Below, one piece after another: positions 13,878 through 16,409 of a stretch of 16,409 bases of DNA; positions within the stretch are counted from its first letter, which is position 1, and the number at the start of each line of letters is the position of its first letter. A program made the position numbers and the translations under genes. The notes below the pieces were generated by a model that saw only the letters and a list, made by a program, of their open reading frames with translations, searched no databases and was not told the DNA's origin. The stretch spans positions 1 through 16,409 of the forward strand of contig DASWIV010000311.1 in the NCBI GenBank assembly GCA_036397475.1. The letters run 5' to 3'. The DNA comes from DASWIV01 sp036397475. GTDB taxonomy: Bacteria > JAJVIF01 > JAPKYR01.

Positions 13878-13908
13878 AACCTCCCGGAAATAATTTATTA
13901 TATTGGTT

Positions 13909-13936
13909 ACCGGAAATTTCTATTCCGGTTTAATTT
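13909..13936 (+). terminator. Possible weak terminator after gene C
   Basis: ACCGGAA (13909-13915) and TTCCGGT (13923-13929) make a perfect 7-bp stem with a 7-base loop, followed by TTAATTTTA. It lies 31 bases past the stop of gene C and 37 bases before lysA. The T-tract is broken by two As, so partial read-through into lysA is likely. Confidence 0.5.
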
Positions 13937-13966
13937 TATGTTTGAGATCTTTTGAAAGAGTAATTT

Positions 13967-15244
13967 ATGGATTGGGAAATTGATGGGCATCTGGAAGTAA
14001 AAGGGGGACGACTGGCGATCGGCGGCCTCGACGCTGAATCTATCGCCGATGAATTCGGTACCCCACTCTACGTTTATGATGGCGACAGGATAGTTGAAAA
14101 TTATCGCAGGATCAGGGATGAGCTTGAAAAGTATGCTGACAGGGATGTGAGGGTCCACTACGCCGCCAAGGCGAATACGTCGCACGCAATATTGAAAATA
14201 CTCTCCGATGAGGGGGCTTTGGTCGATGTAGTCTCTCCGGTCGAAGCTGAACTCGCGTTGAAGGCTGGTTTCTCAAAAGAAAAAATTATGTTCACAGGTA
14301 CGTCGGTGAGTAACGACGATCTAAAGGCACTCATCGGCCTCGGTGTATTGATAAATATTGACTCGTTCTCGCAGATGCGACGTCTTTCTGACCTCGGCAA
14401 ATTCCCTGTATCAATCCGGTGGAATCCGGGCGAAGGCGCAGGGCATCACGATCATGTCATCACCGCAGGGAAATTCATCAAGTTCGGGATTCCGGAAGAC
14501 AAAATTGTCGATGCGTTTCGGGAAGCGGTGAAACTGGGACATAAGCCTGTTGGCGTACACCAGCATATAGGTTCCGGCTGGCTTGAAAAGGATGTCGACG
14601 TATTTCTCAGCACCGTACAGAAAACCCTCGATATTTACTCCGAAATCTCAGATGCCGTTGGATCCGACCTCGAATTTCTGGATTTCGGTGGAGGACCGGG
14701 AATCCCGTACAAGCCGTCGCGTGGTACTTTCCCTATGGAGAAATACGCGAAGGGATTGTGCGGAATTGTGGCGAATTCAAAAGCGAAATTCGGCGCAATC
14801 GCTGTCGAACCGGGACGTTACATTGTCGGCGACAGCGGGATTCTGCTGACCAGGGTAAACACGGTCGAAGAAAAGGGAATTCCCATCGCTGGAGTCGATT
14901 CCGGATTCAACACACTCATACGTCCGGCGCTTTATAACGCGTACCATCATATGGTGGTCTGCTCAAAAGCCGACCAGGTTGGATCGGGCGGATGGATGAT
15001 AGCTGGTAATTTGTGTGAATCCACTGATGTCTTCAACCAGGACAAAAAACTGATCCCGATCCCTGATCCTGACGAAGGCGATGTCATTGCGTTCCTGCAT
15101 GCGGGTGCCTACGGATTCGCGATGGGATCACGGTATAACGGACGCGGGTTCCCGTCCGAAGTAATGGTGCGAAACGGAATAGCGAAGTTGATCAGAAAAC
15201 GCGACACGGTCGACGAATACATGCATGGCCAGACGGAATATTGA
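13967..15244 (+). CDS. lysA: Diaminopimelate decarboxylase
   Basis: It decarboxylates meso-diaminopimelate to L-lysine, the last step of lysine synthesis, using pyridoxal phosphate. It belongs to fold type III decarboxylases: an alanine-racemase-like barrel with the PLP lysine K68 in HYAAKAN, HQHIGSGW (198-205), the glycine-rich phosphate loop DFGGGPGIPY (239-248) and EPGRYIVGDSG (281-291). The beta-domain follows, with the substrate and catalytic residues C350-E-S in GNLCESTDVF, and GAYGFAMGSRYNGR (380-393). At 425 residues the length is normal. It starts at ATG 13967 with a GAAAGAG-type ribosome-binding site. It lies 89 bases after the small membrane protein C and 71 bases before ispD. lysC is about 6.5 kb away, with unrelated genes in between. 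Confidence 0.97.
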   Translation: MDWEIDGHLEVKGGRLAIGGLDAESIADEFGTPLYVYDGDRIVENYRRIRDELEKYADRDVRVHYAAKANTSHAILKILSDEGALVDVVSPVEAELALKAGFSKEKIMFTGTSVSNDDLKALIGLGVLINIDSFSQMRRLSDLGKFPVSIRWNPGEGAGHHDHVITAGKFIKFGIPEDKIVDAFREAVKLGHKPVGVHQHIGSGWLEKDVDVFLSTVQKTLDIYSEISDAVGSDLEFLDFGGGPGIPYKPSRGTFPMEKYAKGLCGIVANSKAKFGAIAVEPGRYIVGDSGILLTRVNTVEEKGIPIAGVDSGFNTLIRPALYNAYHHMVVCSKADQVGSGGWMIAGNLCESTDVFNQDKKLIPIPDPDEGDVIAFLHAGAYGFAMGSRYNGRGFPSEVMVRNGIAKLIRKRDTVDEYMHGQTEY

Positions 15245-15315
15245 TTCCCTGGCAGGCTATTTTGATCGATCACAGGTGAGCTTCCCTCGTCTTTCTGCTA
15301 AAATCCCTCTGCAAA

Positions 15316-16035
15316 ATGAAAATTGTCACATGTATAGTAGCCGCGGGACAGGGTACACGACTTGGCGATGAATTCGATAATCTTCCGAAATCGCTGGTCC
15401 CAGTCCTCGGGCGTCCGATGCTCTATTACTCTCTCGCCGCATTCGACTCGATCGACTCCCTCGATTCATTTGTGGCGGCGGTGCCACCCAGCGACCAGGA
15501 AAAATTTCGAAGCCTTCTCAAGGCATGGGGATTCTCCCATAAGGTGAATCTGGTTGATGGTGGCGATACCCGTGCCGAGAGTGTGAGAAACACACTGAAG
15601 GCAATCAGGGAAAATCCTCCGGACATTGTCCTGATACACGATGCCGCACGGGCATGTGTGTCAATTGAATTGATAGAAGACCTGATTGACATCTCGGCTG
15701 GGAAATTCGCAGCCGTTCCCGCTCATGCGGCAGTGGACACCTTGCGCATGCATGACGGCGATAAAATCACTGGCGAATTAGACCGCTCAAATATTGCCTG
15801 CCTTGAGACTCCACAGTTATTCCCATATGCGAAATTGCTGGAACTTCACGAAAATGCTTCGGGTGGCGATGAATATACAGATGACACCACCCTTTTCACT
15901 CGAGCCGGCGAAGATGTGAAGGTCCTCCTTCATGACGATTCAAACATGAAAATCACACGTCCCGAGGATATTTCTGCGGCGGAAGGTATTCTTTACGGCA
16001 GGGGATGGGTCGATGCTAATGAAGAAGAAGATTAA
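15316..16035 (+). CDS. ispD: 2-C-methyl-D-erythritol 4-phosphate cytidylyltransferase
   Basis: It joins CTP and methylerythritol phosphate to give CDP-methylerythritol, the third step of the MEP isoprenoid pathway. The nucleotide-binding loop AAGQGTRLG (9-17) and PKSLVPVLGRPM with the catalytic Lys are present. Further landmarks are the GGDTRAESVRN segment, IHDAARA, ETPQLFPY and the C-terminal YTDDTTLFTRAGEDVKVLL then DDSNMKITRPEDI. The usual HDAARP is HDAARA here. The length of 239 is slightly above the family average because of an acidic end (GWVDANEEED). No clear ribosome-binding site precedes ATG 15316. Its TAA overlaps the ispF ATG by one base, so the two are translationally coupled. Confidence 0.96.
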   Translation: MKIVTCIVAAGQGTRLGDEFDNLPKSLVPVLGRPMLYYSLAAFDSIDSLDSFVAAVPPSDQEKFRSLLKAWGFSHKVNLVDGGDTRAESVRNTLKAIRENPPDIVLIHDAARACVSIELIEDLIDISAGKFAAVPAHAAVDTLRMHDGDKITGELDRSNIACLETPQLFPYAKLLELHENASGGDEYTDDTTLFTRAGEDVKVLLHDDSNMKITRPEDISAAEGILYGRGWVDANEEED

Positions 16036-16409
16036 TGGAAATTGAGATTGTCCCATACAGGATAGGCACTGGCTACGATGTACATAAACTTGTCGAGAAC
16101 CGCAAACTGGTCCTCGGCGGCGAAACCATCCCTTTTGAAAAGGGATTGATCGGCCATTCCGACGCGGATGTCCTTACCCATGCGATAATGGACGCGCTCC
16201 TTGGCGCAATGGCACAGGGATCGATCGGGGATCATTTCCCCGATACCGATAAAAAATACAAAAATATCAACTCGATAGACCTCCTCGAACGAGTCAGAAT
16301 TATCATGGAAGAAGAAGGCTACATTGTCTCCAATGTTGATTCCACTGTAATTTGCGATAGGCCAAAACTTGCACCCTATATAGAAAATATGAGAATGAAC
16401 CTTTCGCAC
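16035..16409 (+). CDS. ispF: 2-C-methyl-D-erythritol 2,4-cyclodiphosphate synthase, 3' end cut by window
   Basis: It cyclises CDP-methylerythritol 2-phosphate to methylerythritol cyclodiphosphate, the fifth step of the MEP pathway. The N-terminal 125 codons are present, and about 30-35 residues are missing at the right edge. The metal ligands D15 and H17 (GTGYDVHKL) and H49 (HSDADVLTHAIMDALLGA) are in place, and the SIGDHFPDTD loop and DSTVICDRPKLAPY also match the family. The ATG shares one base with the ispD stop (TAATG), typical of ispD-ispF operons. The CMP kinase IspE, which acts between them, is not in this window. Confidence 0.95.
   Translation, partial: MEIEIVPYRIGTGYDVHKLVENRKLVLGGETIPFEKGLIGHSDADVLTHAIMDALLGAMAQGSIGDHFPDTDKKYKNINSIDLLERVRIIMEEEGYIVSNVDSTVICDRPKLAPYIENMRMNLSH

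Noticed and set aside
15263..15272. TGATCGATCA palindrome between lysA and ispD as an operator
   Set aside because: A single 10-base palindrome without a promoter or a second copy is expected by chance.
1..16409. CRISPR arrays, tRNA or rRNA genes, full insertion sequences
   Set aside because: No regularly spaced direct repeats, no cloverleaf-like or rRNA-like stretch, and no transposase or integrase coding region were seen.

Overview
The window looks like chromosomal DNA of a flagellated, two-membrane (Gram-negative-type) bacterium. It carries genes for the flagellar P- and L-rings, an outer-membrane secretin, a lipoprotein, lysine synthesis through diaminopimelate, and MEP-pathway isoprenoid synthesis. 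I cannot name the phylum. Short GC-rich palindromic repeats between genes and an Ig-repeat lipoprotein next to a secretin would fit a metagenome-type lineage such as the FCB or Zixibacteria-like groups, but that is only an impression.

Layout. Positions 118-4873 (minus strand) hold a flagellar rod/ring cluster in the order flgF, a 32-residue membrane ORF, flgG, flgA, flgH, flgI. Immediately upstream on the same strand (4959-5969) are two small unrecognised membrane proteins, called A (198 aa) and B (120 aa) here. Divergent from B is lysC (aspartate kinase). Then, on the minus strand, come a membrane-anchored PIN-TRAM protein and a histidine phosphatase. After a 352-base gap with a palindromic repeat element, the plus strand carries an 831-residue secretin with an unusually long C-terminal extension, an Ig-like-repeat lipoprotein, a third unrecognised membrane protein (C, 120 aa), lysA, ispD and a truncated ispF.

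How the genes relate. FlgF and FlgG build the rod. FlgA, FlgH and FlgI build the P and L rings that let the rod pass through the peptidoglycan and outer membrane. The secretin and lipoprotein are probably expressed together and may form an outer-membrane export or pilus pore. LysC and LysA catalyse the first and last steps of lysine synthesis. IspD and IspF catalyse the third and fifth steps of the MEP pathway.

The most interesting signal is that A, B and C are paralogues of a family I do not recognise. They share an early His-Pro, an R-aromatic-x-A-E-x-P-G motif, a Trp-Trp pair and an H-x-x-G in the second membrane segment. Two copies sit at the head of the flagellar cluster, and two of the three are next to a lysine-pathway gene. 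Other points of note are the tiny membrane ORF between flgF and flgG with its own ribosome-binding site, a sigma-28-like promoter before flgF, an FlgH without a lipobox, and REP-like inverted-repeat elements.
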